Positions 17,492-26,907 of a stretch of DNA of 64,000 bases are shown one piece after another. The stretch spans positions 18,677 to 82,676 of the forward strand of contig JAIEQI010000012.1 of the NCBI GenBank assembly GCA_019747875.1. Direction: 5' to 3'. The position numbers were made by a program, and so were the translations under genes. A model generated the notes under the pieces. The model did not search any database, was not told where the DNA came from, and was given only the letters and a program-made list of their open reading frames with translations. Position 1 is the first letter of the stretch; every line of letters starts with the position of its first letter. Source of the stretch: Candidatus Obscuribacterales bacterium. Lineage in GTDB: Bacteria > Cyanobacteriota > Vampirovibrionia > Obscuribacterales > Obscuribacteraceae.

Positions 17492-19275
17492 GAGATTTTT
17501 CGCTTCAACTGGTTCTCGAGTATTGCTATATCGCGAGTCCAACTTTGTCTGGCAGTGTCCGAAGGAAATGCATTGGCTAAATCGTTGTGTAAAATTGATT
17601 CACCTAAATGTGCAACTGATTCGGCATTATCCCACCACTTTGAATGAACGCAATATGCTAGCAGAAGTACTATGTAGGGAAAACAACCTGCCTTCTGTTC
17701 CGGCGTAGCGTTGGAAACCCCGTCGACTATCTCCTTTATCAATTTTCCGGCTTCTTCTCGATGGTTAAACTTCTGTTCCAATGCAACAAGATTGATTTTT
17801 AGTCCAACAAGCCATGGATCTCCGGGCCCATATTTCCGGGCTTTCATTTCGATCAGTGTTCGATCCAGATCGCGCGCATCTTCATAGCGATCAAGCCAAC
17901 TCATAAGAGACGAGAGCTTCTGAATTGCATCATAGTAAGATCGATCCAACGGATGACTCTTTATAATTGCAAGTGCATCGTTTGCATATTGATTTGCTCG
18001 AGGCTTAGTTGTGAGGTTCTTCCAATCAAAGAGCATCTCGCATTGTCCCAACTGCGCAAGAACAGTGCAAACCTCTCTGCTATATTGTCCGTATTTTGCA
18101 ATTTTGTATCTGAGTTGTTGTTGTAATGCTTCTTTGCAAGGACTTGGCTTTCCAATAACAAGATAGTAATTGGCCAAAACCTCTTGAATTTGGTCATACT
18201 CTTTCCTATTGCCGTTTCGATGCGTTAACATGAATTGGTTGGCCAGAATATTGCACCTTTGAACTTCGTCAAACTTTCCTGCTCGGACAAAAACTGTTGT
18301 GAGGTTAAATAGTGCCTTCAGAATACGTTGTTCCGAATAGACAGATTTAGCTGCTTCTTCTAAAGCTTTTCGGTAGGAGATTTCCGCGGCCGTAAGATCA
18401 CCTTCGAACATTGAAAGTGTTCCATCGGCTGTCAGTTGGTCAAACAACACGTCGGCCATCAAGCCAGTCGCTTCTTGATTGCGGCCAGCTTGCTGTAAGT
18501 ACTTCAAGTAATTATTTCGGATTTCTTTGCGATCGGATTCGCTGCAGTACGAGGTTGCAGCTTGCGCAACCGCTTTCTTGAATGCTTTGTCGGCCAGTGC
18601 TGAGTCACCATTTGCAGCTGCGGCTTGGGCCAGTTTATGGAGGCAACGGACAAACTGCTGGTGAACAATCAGCTCCGGGGATTTAGTGGTTAGCATGTCT
18701 GCGGTGACCACCTGTTCATACTTTTCCGAGGCCTTGTCGAAGCTTTTCGCAGCATCGCTGGCCTTGCCCTCCCCTTCATACACTTTGCCTAAGTGATCGA
18801 AGCTATTCGCTATGTCTTCCTGGATAAGGCGTAACTGCACCTTTTGCTCCGCAATTTTCACTTCTTCGACTTTGTTCAAAGGACCCGATTTAGTCTTTGT
18901 TCGATTCTCGAGTTCTGCAGAAGCAATTTTTTCTGCGCGATTCAGCACTTTTATGGATTTTTTGTAGGCTGCTTTTGCTTCGGAATTTTTCTCGTTGGCA
19001 GCAAGCATGTCCCCTTGCACGCATAGAGCCACGCCATAACGAAAGTCAGAGTCGCCAAAGGCTTGCGCGGCGGCTACCGCCTCGTTTGATATGGCTAAGG
19101 CTTGTTCCTTTTTTCTCTTTCTTAGCAGGTTTTGTGCTGTGGTTCTGCACTGTTCCCAGGTCTGCGATTTTGACTGGTGTTCTAACATAGAGCACGAGCT
19201 AATTAATGAACAACACAAAAGCGGCACTATGCCTTTTTGCCATGACAGTTTCTCGGTGTCTAAAGTGCTTGGCAT
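17488..19275 (-). CDS. TPR lipoprotein
   Basis: The product has 595 residues. The N-terminal signal ends in a lipobox (CCSLISSCS, probable lipidated Cys29), so it is an envelope lipoprotein. The rest is TPR-like helix pairs of the long spacing (RKKEQALAISNEAVAAAQAF, SFDHLGKVYEGEGKASDAAK, AISYRKALEEAAKSVYSEQR). It is the last gene of a five-gene minus-strand set, six bases after the TadG-like gene. It overlaps the stop of the CHAT gene by 4 bases, leaving no room for a terminator between the convergent units. It is likely to be an assembly or regulatory scaffold for the surface system. Confidence 0.8.
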   Translation of the reverse strand: MPSTLDTEKLSWQKGIVPLLCCSLISSCSMLEHQSKSQTWEQCRTTAQNLLRKRKKEQALAISNEAVAAAQAFGDSDFRYGVALCVQGDMLAANEKNSEAKAAYKKSIKVLNRAEKIASAELENRTKTKSGPLNKVEEVKIAEQKVQLRLIQEDIANSFDHLGKVYEGEGKASDAAKSFDKASEKYEQVVTADMLTTKSPELIVHQQFVRCLHKLAQAAAANGDSALADKAFKKAVAQAATSYCSESDRKEIRNNYLKYLQQAGRNQEATGLMADVLFDQLTADGTLSMFEGDLTAAEISYRKALEEAAKSVYSEQRILKALFNLTTVFVRAGKFDEVQRCNILANQFMLTHRNGNRKEYDQIQEVLANYYLVIGKPSPCKEALQQQLRYKIAKYGQYSREVCTVLAQLGQCEMLFDWKNLTTKPRANQYANDALAIIKSHPLDRSYYDAIQKLSSLMSWLDRYEDARDLDRTLIEMKARKYGPGDPWLVGLKINLVALEQKFNHREEAGKLIKEIVDGVSNATPEQKAGCFPYIVLLLAYCVHSKWWDNAESVAHLGESILHNDLANAFPSDTARQSWTRDIAILENQLKRKIS

Positions 19276-19281
19276 TTTGCT

Positions 19282-20256
19282 CTATGGTGGGGGCGTAGCG
19301 CCGACGGTCAGGGCAATCCCTGGCGCCATTAAAGATGTTCCTGCGCCACTTTTTGTGTCTTTTACATCAAGTTTAAGAACAATGTACACGGCAGTGGGAA
19401 TATACTGCGGCGAGGCGCTTTCATTGAATGCAGCCATCTTGTGATATTCCGCTGCTTGCATGAGTCTGGGCGGAGAAGTGTAATTGTTTATGCAGGGTGG
19501 TAACGATGAAATTGGAAATTGAAGATCGGGATCGTCACCACCGCCAGGGAAGTTAACATCCAGGGAGATTTTGGTGTTTCCCTTGTAATATTTGCCGGAA
19601 TCATCGATGAATTTCTTGTCGTATTCCATAAGAGCTTTGTTGGCGCTATCATCGAAGAAATATGTGGTTGGCTCAACGTTTGAACTTGCAAGATTGTCAT
19701 CACTATCGGTCGCGGAAGGCGCTGCTTTCGCGCAGCCAAACGAACATTGTTCTAGCGCTATCGTTGCACCGGATGATGCTACACCGGCCATTCGTGCCGC
19801 TCCAGGGGAGCCAGCTGTGCTGAGGGCATCGTTCGCCGCCTTGCAAGATTCCGAAATGCGTTGTGCTTCAATACTCTTTCGCTCGACTGCAAGCAATGCG
19901 GCTGTGTCATGTGCCCTTTTGGCAAGGTCGCGAGAAATCTGCTGCAGCATCTTTTTGCTATCATTTTCATCTGCTAAGTCGATCGCCGCTTCATTGGATC
20001 GCAAACAAACTAACAACTCGCGTGAGTGTGCAAGGAGGTAGTTCATTTGTCCGATGCTATCATCTTTATTCAGCGCCACCGCTGCTGCCATAGCGACCTT
20101 TTCAGCTGCGCTGAGTTCCTTTGCATTTAAAAGATGCAGCCAAAAAACATCTAGAGCCCAAAGCCCAATGATAAGGATAACGAATCCGACAGCTGCACAC
20201 ACTATCAATATGTTGCCTTTGCTTCGCCGAGTCCTTTTACTTGATGTATGTTGCAT
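19282..20256 (-). CDS. TadG-like membrane-anchored protein
   Basis: The product has 324 residues from ATG 20256, which has AGGA six bases upstream. GTG 20274, overlapping the previous stop, is possible but lacks a ribosome-binding site. A basic leader (HTSSKRTRRSKGN) precedes one hydrophobic helix (ILIVCAAVGFVILIIGLWAL) in the manner of Tad pilus-associated TadG/TadE proteins; unlike the two plus-strand genes it lacks Glu at +5. Helical and Ser/Asn-rich extracellular regions follow. It sits in the minus-strand set between a secreted unknown and the TPR lipoprotein. TadG-like is a class call from topology and context. Confidence 0.55.
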   Translation of the reverse strand: MQHTSSKRTRRSKGNILIVCAAVGFVILIIGLWALDVFWLHLLNAKELSAAEKVAMAAAVALNKDDSIGQMNYLLAHSRELLVCLRSNEAAIDLADENDSKKMLQQISRDLAKRAHDTAALLAVERKSIEAQRISESCKAANDALSTAGSPGAARMAGVASSGATIALEQCSFGCAKAAPSATDSDDNLASSNVEPTTYFFDDSANKALMEYDKKFIDDSGKYYKGNTKISLDVNFPGGGDDPDLQFPISSLPPCINNYTSPPRLMQAAEYHKMAAFNESASPQYIPTAVYIVLKLDVKDTKSGAGTSLMAPGIALTVGATPPP

Positions 20257-20270
20257 GTGCAATCCTGATC

Positions 20271-20921
20271 TCACTTTTTCTTGACCGATGGGAAATAGAC
20301 CATGCCTTCATATCTTCCTTTAGGCTCGGAGGCTAAATCAAGCGGAATCCGGTTAGAGGTTTGCTCGCCAGCTGCGGAAACCTGAGCTGATGCTTGAAAC
20401 CCCTGTGTATTCAGCGCCTCCTTGAATGCAAAAAAACTATCAATGGGAACAGCAACCGCACCCGCGAAATTGTCGATCCTCAGATCTACAAGAACCGGTG
20501 GCACACCATAAGAAACCGCAACAACCTCTTCCTGAGCCGGCGATTTCTTCGAAAACTTTATCTGGATTGCGACCATTTTCTTTTTCATTTCTTTTTGCAA
20601 AGCAGCAAAACGTCGAATTCCTACTAAGGCTGGTTTTTCCCCAACCTTCGAACAGACATACATGTCCTGGTATTTGACTTTTTCTTTGGTCTTGGTGTCT
20701 GTAGAGTGCACGACGATCTTGTAAAAGTTTCCTAGTTTTGAATCTTTGTATTTCAGAAAACCCTCCATGGGCTTTGATTCAAATTCAATCACGTAGTCAT
20801 ACTTTGTATCGGAGGCTTCGTCACTCAGGGAGCCTTGACCTAGCGATAATAAGCTTACTAGTGCAAGTGCAGATACAACCGATAGTGGCGAGCGTGGCAA
20901 TAGTGTTTTGAACAAATTCAT
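20271..20921 (-). CDS. Secreted protein of unknown function
   Basis: The product has 216 residues. The signal peptide (LSVVSALALVSLLSLGQG) starts at ATG 20921. The mature part is beta-rich (YDYVIEFESKPMEGFLKYKD, then YKIVVHSTDTKTKEKVKYQD) with a basic central segment and ends SVKKK. No known family is recognised. It is the third gene of the minus-strand set, 20 bases after the 302-residue gene and next to the TadG-like gene. It is likely to be an exported component of the same surface structure. Confidence 0.65.
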   Translation of the reverse strand: MNLFKTLLPRSPLSVVSALALVSLLSLGQGSLSDEASDTKYDYVIEFESKPMEGFLKYKDSKLGNFYKIVVHSTDTKTKEKVKYQDMYVCSKVGEKPALVGIRRFAALQKEMKKKMVAIQIKFSKKSPAQEEVVAVSYGVPPVLVDLRIDNFAGAVAVPIDSFFAFKEALNTQGFQASAQVSAAGEQTSNRIPLDLASEPKGRYEGMVYFPSVKKK

Positions 20922-20941
20922 TTTCTCTGGACGTCTTTCGC

Positions 20942-21850
20942 TTACGGTGAAACCTTGCCCGGAATTACAGGATTATCTGGATAGCAGACAATCTTGATCG
21001 TTTGCTCTCCGTTTGGCGTAGGAAGTACTACTTGTTCCGTTTGATCCGGTCGGGGGCATTTCACGTTTCCATGTCCTTGAATCGAAGCTGTTTCACCAGG
21101 CTTTAGATAGATGACCGAAGGATAAACAATACTTTGAGGCTTTGAGACCAGCTTATCGTTTACGGTGAAAACCAACCTGTTCAAATCAAGCTTCTGTTTC
21201 ACACCATTTGGAGACAATATCGTTACTGGAACGCGATTAACACCGATGAATTTTTCCATGTTACCGTTGTAATTTATCGGTGTGTAATTAGTCGTTCCAT
21301 AAATTAATACGCCATCAGCATGATAGGCATAACCAGCCTCGGGAGCTATCCATCCATTGGAAAGCGGTGTACCTTGATGCGCAAAAACAATTTTGTTTCC
21401 CGCTTCTACCACGGCTCCAGTTTTTGCTGGGTCGTGTGCTGCTCCGAAATCAGCGCTGTCATATTTCAATGGTCCTGCTGGTAGCGAAACGGACGGTTCA
21501 GGAATCAACTTTTTCTTGTTTGAATAAAACTGAGGATCGAAGTTTCTCCAATTCTCTGGATCGGTCACATTAATTGGCTGCTTTTGCAGGTTGTATTTGA
21601 AAATGTTGTAGGTCCGTTCGTCCTCTCCTTTTTTGGCGAAGGATTTCCAGCGCATGATTTTTGGTTGCTTAGCGTCCGTTTTTGACGCAGCCTTTTCCTT
21701 GTTTGCGGTCGCAATAGTCGATTTTGTTTTAGATGCGCCCGTCGTCTCTGCTGCCAGGGAGTTGGGATTTGTGGAGATCGCAATGAATGCAGCTAATCCT
21801 AGAATGGTGATTTGAGAGTTTCTTTGTGTATCCCTATTTGATCTCAGCAT
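20942..21850 (-). CDS. Secreted protein of unknown function
   Basis: The product has 302 residues with a probable signal peptide (QITILGLAAFIAISTNPNSL, cleavage near AAE). A low-complexity Lys/Thr/Ala linker (about 35-65) precedes a globular beta-rich region with aromatic and Asn-rich stretches (GYAYHADGVLIYGTTNYTPI, VVLPTPNGEQTIKIVCYPDN). Two Cys (VKCPRP and KIVCYP) could form a disulfide. It is the second gene of the minus-strand set, 42 bases after the Gly/Ser-rich gene. I recognise no family. Confidence 0.65.
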   Translation of the reverse strand: MLRSNRDTQRNSQITILGLAAFIAISTNPNSLAAETTGASKTKSTIATANKEKAASKTDAKQPKIMRWKSFAKKGEDERTYNIFKYNLQKQPINVTDPENWRNFDPQFYSNKKKLIPEPSVSLPAGPLKYDSADFGAAHDPAKTGAVVEAGNKIVFAHQGTPLSNGWIAPEAGYAYHADGVLIYGTTNYTPINYNGNMEKFIGVNRVPVTILSPNGVKQKLDLNRLVFTVNDKLVSKPQSIVYPSVIYLKPGETASIQGHGNVKCPRPDQTEQVVLPTPNGEQTIKIVCYPDNPVIPGKVSP

Positions 21851-21892
21851 TATTTGTTACCTATCAATCTGATTATGCGACTCGGTTATGTT

Positions 21893-22723
21893 CTATTTGG
21901 TCTTCTTGGGTTGGATAGTCTGTTGCGGAGAATTTTGCTTCGCTGCTCCCGGCTGAGCACGATTAATCGCAGGTTGTGTGATGGTTTTGTTCTTTGCACG
22001 TTCTCTTTCAAGCCGTTCGCGTTCCAATCGTTCTCGCTCTTTCTCTTTTTCACGATCCTTCGCTGTTCGATGGTCTTGGACCTGAGAGCTGCTGGAGTTC
22101 GTGGATTTTGGCTGTAAGCCTCCGCGTGATCCAGTTGAGACGGCATCCCCGCCGCCGCCACTACCGCCTCCACCTCCACCTCCACCGCCGCCACCGGAAC
22201 TTCCGCCAACGGAGAACCCCCCACCGACAGGACTTCCTCCTCCGGCGCGTCCACCGCTCGAAGTATTAGCTCGTGAGTTTCCACCACTGCTGCTTCCGCG
22301 GTATCCGCCTGAACTCGATGAAGGCGCTCCACCACTTGAGCTCGAGGCTCCCCCTCCAGAACTCGACCGACTGGTACTGAATCCTCCGTAATTGCTAACG
22401 CCTGTTTGGCTGGGCTGCGCACTTGGTTGATTCTGTGAATTTGAGTTGCTGCTAGGAGATTGGGATTGTGCTGGTTGCGCGGAGGAGCGATCTTGTGGCG
22501 CGGCTTCGTGGCTTTGCGGTGCTATTTGTTGAGCTGTTCCGGTAGGTCTGTTTGGTTGCACTGCATCTGCTGGTAGACCAATGAGCAGAATTCGGTGTTC
22601 CCCCTCTGCGCCTTCACTCCCGGCTTTCTCTGTAGAGAAGGCTGGAAAGAAAGTGGTCTGAAAAGAAAGAGCCAAGATTAGTGTAGAGACGCTACGAGGA
22701 TTTGCCAGGTGCAAACGTTTCAT
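21893..22723 (-). CDS. Secreted Gly/Ser-rich low-complexity protein
   Basis: The product has 276 residues. A basic start and hydrophobic segment (VSTLILALSFQTTFFPAFS) look like a signal peptide. Residues 60-125 are Gln/Ser/Pro-rich, 125-205 are Gly/Ser-rich (SSGGGASSSSGG, then a run of glycines), and 215-245 are an alternating Arg/Glu helix (DREKEKERERLERERLERER). The composition suggests an extended surface or matrix protein with a charged single-helix tail. The start is ATG 22723 with AAAGGA upstream. It opens the five-gene minus-strand set; a -10-like element lies 72 bases upstream. Confidence 0.65.
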   Translation of the reverse strand: MKRLHLANPRSVSTLILALSFQTTFFPAFSTEKAGSEGAEGEHRILLIGLPADAVQPNRPTGTAQQIAPQSHEAAPQDRSSAQPAQSQSPSSNSNSQNQPSAQPSQTGVSNYGGFSTSRSSSGGGASSSSGGAPSSSSGGYRGSSSGGNSRANTSSGGRAGGGSPVGGGFSVGGSSGGGGGGGGGGGSGGGGDAVSTGSRGGLQPKSTNSSSSQVQDHRTAKDREKEKERERLERERLERERAKNKTITQPAINRAQPGAAKQNSPQQTIQPKKTK

Positions 22724-22794
22724 CTGAGTTCCTTTAATTTTCGAAGGAATAGTGGAGCTCTAAACCGGCGCCGCCAAGTAGACTCCGGACCAAA

Positions 22795-22800
22795 ATTATA
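22795..22800 (-). promoter_or_regulatory. Candidate -10 element of the five-gene minus-strand set
   Basis: On the minus strand this reads TATAAT within GGGGGTATATAATTTTGG, giving a predicted leader of about 65 bases to the ATG at 22723. No good -35 hexamer is seen at 16-18 bases, so the call rests on the -10 and its position. Confidence 0.35.
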
Positions 22801-22870
22801 TACCCCCTCAGGTAACGAATAGACTATCCTTAACCCTGTAAAACGTAGGATTTAATAGATGTCATGGGAG

Positions 22871-23704
22871 CTAAGAGGCTCGTCTTAAGCTCAGGTTCTT
22901 AACCGGGTGCTGGCTTCCTTTTGATTGTTTTCCCGCTTTGACGCCACCTCTGTGCGGTTTTGCTTCAGTCGTGACTGGCGGCTTCTCGGTTATAAGCTTT
23001 GTCAACATTAGACCAAAACTTAATCCGATACACAGTATCCCCCAGAAGAGGGATGAGTTTGCTGTGCCCTCTAGTCCATTTGGAAGATTCATCCCGAAAA
23101 CCGAGCTGATGGCTGTTATCGGGAAAAAGAGTGCTGCCAGAAGATTAAGTCGATGAGCTGCTAGCGCCATTTCATACGATCTCTGTGATTGTTGCTCACT
23201 TTTTTGTGCGATTGTGTAATCAAGTCCGTTTTTCGCATCAAGATGTAAAAGTTCCAAAGTCCTCTCGACATCGGCGGCAGCATCGCGAACTACGATGATA
23301 TCTTTATCCTCACTCACCATTTCTCGAGCTTGTTGTAAGGTGCTATGCAAGTTACGTGCTGCTCTATGCAGTGGTGTTACCTCGCTGAGGGCTTGGAAAT
23401 AGTCATCGGCACAGTCAGCACCGTGGAGAATGTTTTCTAAGCCAGCTGCCAAATCCGTGTAATCGGACAGATGCCTGCGCAGTGCTCCGGCACCGCTGCC
23501 GTTTTGGTTCGATAGCCACACTCCTTCTGGATCGCGCCAGAATAGCCTTGCCGATCGTTCTCGCTCGTTTGCGCTTGGTGGCGCATGTAATACCAGCAGC
23601 AAGTGCCCATCTGCAAACATTGCTCGCTGTCGTCCTGCGGTTTCGCCAAATCTTTCTCTGATTTGCTCTGGTACATTCCAGAATTCAGGAACGATTGTTT
23701 TCAT
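22871..23704 (-). CDS. CorA-family divalent-cation channel
   Basis: The product has 277 residues. The family signature Gly-Met-Asn is present at 204-206 (ISSVFGMNLPNG), at the end of TM1 (about 187-205). TM2 is at about 217-238. The cytoplasmic N-terminal domain contains the long helices typical of CorA (DAAADVERTLELLHLDAKNG, then QKSEQQSQRSYEMALAAHRL). It is shorter than E. coli CorA (316) in the N-terminal alpha/beta part and carries a basic C-terminal tail. It would form a pentameric Mg2+ or Co2+/Zn2+ channel; the ion cannot be told from sequence. The start is ATG 23704 with GGTGAGGAG upstream. It is a single gene. Confidence 0.85.
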   Translation of the reverse strand: MKTIVPEFWNVPEQIRERFGETAGRQRAMFADGHLLLVLHAPPSANERERSARLFWRDPEGVWLSNQNGSGAGALRRHLSDYTDLAAGLENILHGADCADDYFQALSEVTPLHRAARNLHSTLQQAREMVSEDKDIIVVRDAAADVERTLELLHLDAKNGLDYTIAQKSEQQSQRSYEMALAAHRLNLLAALFFPITAISSVFGMNLPNGLEGTANSSLFWGILCIGLSFGLMLTKLITEKPPVTTEAKPHRGGVKAGKQSKGSQHPVKNLSLRRAS

Positions 23705-23991
23705 AGCTCCTCACCTCTGGCTGAAGTTGGAGCGTGGGGAGTAAAGTATTTTTGTGTTCGCTTATACAGCCTGTCCGAAGTGCCGGTTTTATCTATTTTC
23801 TGCACATTCGTTGATGTTGATTTCCATTCTTTTCTTATTCTTCTCTTCTCTTTTTTCATATCTCCATTCTTGCATTAGGGCGGTTAAGGACGTGTTAAGG
23901 CTACGGCTCAGTGCGATTATTGAGTTCAATTTTTAGAAACTAAATTGCAATTGCGCCGTCCCATCTACTGGCGGCGAACGAGGAGCGGATT

Positions 23992-24855
23992 ATGGGAATA
24001 CTCTTGGGGGAAAGACGCGGATATGATCTCGGAACTCGACGGGGTGGCGGAGGTCTAGGCGCCAAATTACTAATTGCATTGGCGGTGGCCGGTTTCTCGT
24101 TGTTCACTTATTTTAGTAATTCTGAATACAATCCCATTACCGAGAAAAAACAACATTTAGACATGAGTCCGCGTCAAGAAATTGCTCTCGGTCTGCAATC
24201 CGCACCGCAGATGGCCGGTAAGTTTGGTGGACTATCAGATGACTTAAATGCTCGCGAACAGGTGAAGAGCATCGGCTCTGAAATCGTTTCTAAATCGTCC
24301 GCGTCGAAAACACCGTATCAATACGATTTCAATTTGCTGGCAGATCAGAAGACAGTCAATGCGTTCGCTCTTCCAGGCGGTCCGATCTTCATTACCGAGG
24401 GGCTTTATCGCAAACTGAAAACTCGAGGTGAGTTAGCCGGTGTGCTTGGCCATGAAATTGGACACGTTGCGGCGAGGCATTCGGCTCAGCATATCGCAAA
24501 GCAAAAACTAACGCAGGGACTCACCGGGGCTGCCGTCATTGCTGCTTACGATCCGGAGAATCCATACAATCGTGGAACAGCGGCTATGGCTGCGCTCATC
24601 GGAAGTGTTGTTAACATGAAGTTTGGTAGGGGTGACGAGTTGGAGTCTGATCGTTTGGGCGTGAGATTCCTTTCCGAAGCTGGTTACGATCCTCGCGGCA
24701 TGATAAAGGTAATGGAGGTACTGAGAGAGGCAAGCAAATCGCGTACTCCTGAATTTTTCTCAACTCATCCCAACCCCGAAAATCGGATCGAGCAAATTAA
24801 CAAGGCTATTCGTGAACGCTATCCGAACGGAGTTCCAAAAGGAATGATTCCGTAG
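23992..24855 (+). CDS. M48-family zinc metalloprotease, membrane-anchored
   Basis: The product has 287 residues. One N-terminal hydrophobic helix (about 24-42, AKLLIALAVAGFSLFTYFS) anchors a peptidase domain with the zinc motif HEIGH (His154, Glu155, His158) and the third-ligand region GDELESDRLG (probably Glu216). VNAFALPGGPIFITEGLY is a strong M48B/C signature, as in the BepA/LoiP/Oma1 group. The C-terminal STHPNPENRIEQI is also typical. It probably degrades or matures envelope proteins. No TPR extension is fused, in contrast to BepA. The start is ATG 23992 with GAGGAGCGG upstream. Confidence 0.9.
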   Translation: MGILLGERRGYDLGTRRGGGGLGAKLLIALAVAGFSLFTYFSNSEYNPITEKKQHLDMSPRQEIALGLQSAPQMAGKFGGLSDDLNAREQVKSIGSEIVSKSSASKTPYQYDFNLLADQKTVNAFALPGGPIFITEGLYRKLKTRGELAGVLGHEIGHVAARHSAQHIAKQKLTQGLTGAAVIAAYDPENPYNRGTAAMAALIGSVVNMKFGRGDELESDRLGVRFLSEAGYDPRGMIKVMEVLREASKSRTPEFFSTHPNPENRIEQINKAIRERYPNGVPKGMIP

Positions 24856-24890
24856 CGGAACTACTTAGTCCCTTGGCAAATTCAGTTCAC

Positions 24891-25415
24891 TTATTCGTTC
24901 TGTGCAGATTCTGTTTGAGGAAATTGCGCAACTGCATCGTATACAAAAAGTGCTCTGAGTTTGTCCCAGAAATCGCCGCCGAGAACAAACAAACTTGCAA
25001 CTAACATTATGTCCGCGCAGATACAAGAGATGATCCTATAAGGTGGGTTCTCCGGTACCAATGTTGGCCAGTAACTGAGAATATAGCTAGGCACGAAGGA
25101 GAAGACGAAAAGAAAGAGTCCGACCTTGTATCTGTTGCGACTGACGGAGCCTTTTGGTGCGAGTTTGCCCAGAACCGCAAAAATCTTTCCGGCAATCAAA
25201 TCAAATGCTTCTTTTCCTAGTACGGCCACGGCCAGTACTGCGAGAATCTCAGGCCCACCGAAGGTGAGAATGCCAATAATTAGTGTTTTGATTGCGACAG
25301 GCAGCGTCGTCTGCGCGACCCAAATTCCAAGAAGCGGAATGAATATCGAAAGAGCAAAGAGCGCAATTCCGATTATTAGCTTGGTTTTGGCAAGAACTGC
25401 TTTTCCTTGACTCAT
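24891..25415 (-). CDS. Small four-helix membrane protein with internal duplication
   Basis: The product has 174 residues. Four predicted TM helices form two related halves: TKLIIGIALFALSIFIPLLG with GGPEILAVLAVAVLGKEAFD, and RYKVGLFLFVFSFVPSYILS with DIMLVASLFVLGGDFWDKLR. Each half resembles the short hydrophobic module found as a suffix on some bacterial transporters (K-x-G-x-x-L-F, then G-x-E...GK-E). No substrate-binding or catalytic motif is visible. The start is ATG 25415, convergent with the M48 gene. A transport accessory role is only a guess. Confidence 0.6.
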   Translation of the reverse strand: MSQGKAVLAKTKLIIGIALFALSIFIPLLGIWVAQTTLPVAIKTLIIGILTFGGPEILAVLAVAVLGKEAFDLIAGKIFAVLGKLAPKGSVSRNRYKVGLFLFVFSFVPSYILSYWPTLVPENPPYRIISCICADIMLVASLFVLGGDFWDKLRALFVYDAVAQFPQTESAQNE

Positions 25416-25600
25416 ATAGATTTAGGTGTCCTGGAAATGGATACAAAGTTATTGTAGCTTTCTTGACATTGTCTTGTTTAGAACTTTGTGTTATCCGGAT
25501 CTGGTGTCGAAATCAAGGAACTATCCGATTTGCAAATAGACCCTGATTTATGTCGATTTTTTCTGGTGTCTTTCAAATCGTAGAGGACTGGTCATCACGT

Positions 25601-26896
25601 CTAGTTCTCATTACCGGCACCAGGTGTTGGCTCGTCTGTAGGTTCTTCGCCATTGCCAAATGCGATTGCTGCTGCTGCTTTCGATATTGCGTAAACCGGG
25701 GGCTTCCTTAAATTACACAATGCGATAACCGCTGAATTAGCTTCTGGAAGGATGATTATGCTTGAGGCTACGCCGGGTGTGCCACCATTCATCGCTACGA
25801 CAAATTGATTGCCCATGCTTTTGTTCGGTCCCGAGTGCCAACCGAAAGCCCAGGGACAGGGGTCGCCAGTTGAAAGTGCTGGGCGATCGTACCAGAGCGT
25901 CTTGTATGCTTGCGGTGAGATCATCTTGCGCGACATGAGACCATAAACATAGTTGCAGAGATCATTAGAGGTGCTTGCGAGCATTCCAGCGGAAAATGAG
26001 ATCGCTGGATTCTTATACTCGATCGACCTGAGTGGACCATTTCCCATGTTGTCGCCGTATGCTTGTGCGACGCGCCCGCTTCCTTGCATCATGACCGTTG
26101 TGGCGGTGCTGTTCATTTGCATCGGAGCAAGAATGGTTTCTCTAACTACCTCAAAAAACGGTCTGCGAGTGACATTCTCGATTACGGATCCGATCAATCG
26201 ATAGCTGAAATTGGAATACAGAAATTGTGAACCCGGTTGCGATGCCAGCGGTGTGTGATCAAGAATCTCCAACTGATCCACCCATGCCACTTCTTGTGAA
26301 ACTTTGTTTGGCACTCCTGCACTCATAGAGGCAAGCTGCCTTATGGTCAAGTTTTGATACGGGCGAGTCAGTCCCGAAATATATTTTGCCAATGGATCGT
26401 CCAAGCCGACCAATCCCTGATCGACGAGTGACAAAAGAGTTAGTGCTGTGAAGGTCTTCGTTAGTGATGCTAGACCAAATACAGTATCATTCGTGCATGG
26501 CTGCCTGTTTTGGATTGATGCTAAGCCGTATGCCTTTTGAAATTCGGTTCGCCCATTGCGGATGACAGCCAAAGTGTATGCAGGAACATTTAATTCTGCC
26601 ATGCGTTTCTTTACCATGGCATCGATGCGTTGCAATCGTTGTGAGAAATTGTCTGCAGGTGCTGTCCCAGCTCCCTGTTCTGCAGCTGCTGCCCCTGCAA
26701 AGTTTGGCGCGCCATTTCTCAGTCCAGGAACAAATCCTGAATTGAAGTTGCTTTGTGTATCCGGCATTTCAGCTTGTTGTCCGAATGCGGGCAAGTCCAA
26801 AAGCAAGAGCTTGAATACAGCCATTATGATCGGCATGTAGCAGCGAAGCCGTGCGTTGCCCTTGGGGGAATCGATAACATTTTCTATCTTTCGCAT
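25601..26896 (-). CDS. Serine hydrolase of the class C beta-lactamase fold
   Basis: The product has about 431 residues from ATG 26896; GTG codons at 26899 and 26902 are alternatives. A hydrophobic segment near residue 25 (YMPIIMAVFKLLLLDLPAFG) acts as signal or anchor. The catalytic motifs are S-x-x-K (Ser144-Leu-Thr-Lys147 in FGLASLTKTF), Y-S-N (Tyr227-Ser-Asn) and His354-Ser-Gly replacing KTG. These define the beta-lactamase/DD-peptidase/esterase (S12) group. The HSG box and lack of lactamase context favour a D-aminopeptidase, esterase or peptidoglycan hydrolase over a resistance enzyme. It follows the DUF4239 gene closely and is probably cotranscribed with it. Confidence 0.85.
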   Translation of the reverse strand: MRKIENVIDSPKGNARLRCYMPIIMAVFKLLLLDLPAFGQQAEMPDTQSNFNSGFVPGLRNGAPNFAGAAAAEQGAGTAPADNFSQRLQRIDAMVKKRMAELNVPAYTLAVIRNGRTEFQKAYGLASIQNRQPCTNDTVFGLASLTKTFTALTLLSLVDQGLVGLDDPLAKYISGLTRPYQNLTIRQLASMSAGVPNKVSQEVAWVDQLEILDHTPLASQPGSQFLYSNFSYRLIGSVIENVTRRPFFEVVRETILAPMQMNSTATTVMMQGSGRVAQAYGDNMGNGPLRSIEYKNPAISFSAGMLASTSNDLCNYVYGLMSRKMISPQAYKTLWYDRPALSTGDPCPWAFGWHSGPNKSMGNQFVVAMNGGTPGVASSIIILPEANSAVIALCNLRKPPVYAISKAAAAIAFGNGEEPTDEPTPGAGNEN

Positions 26897-26907
26897 CACC
26901 ACTTTAA

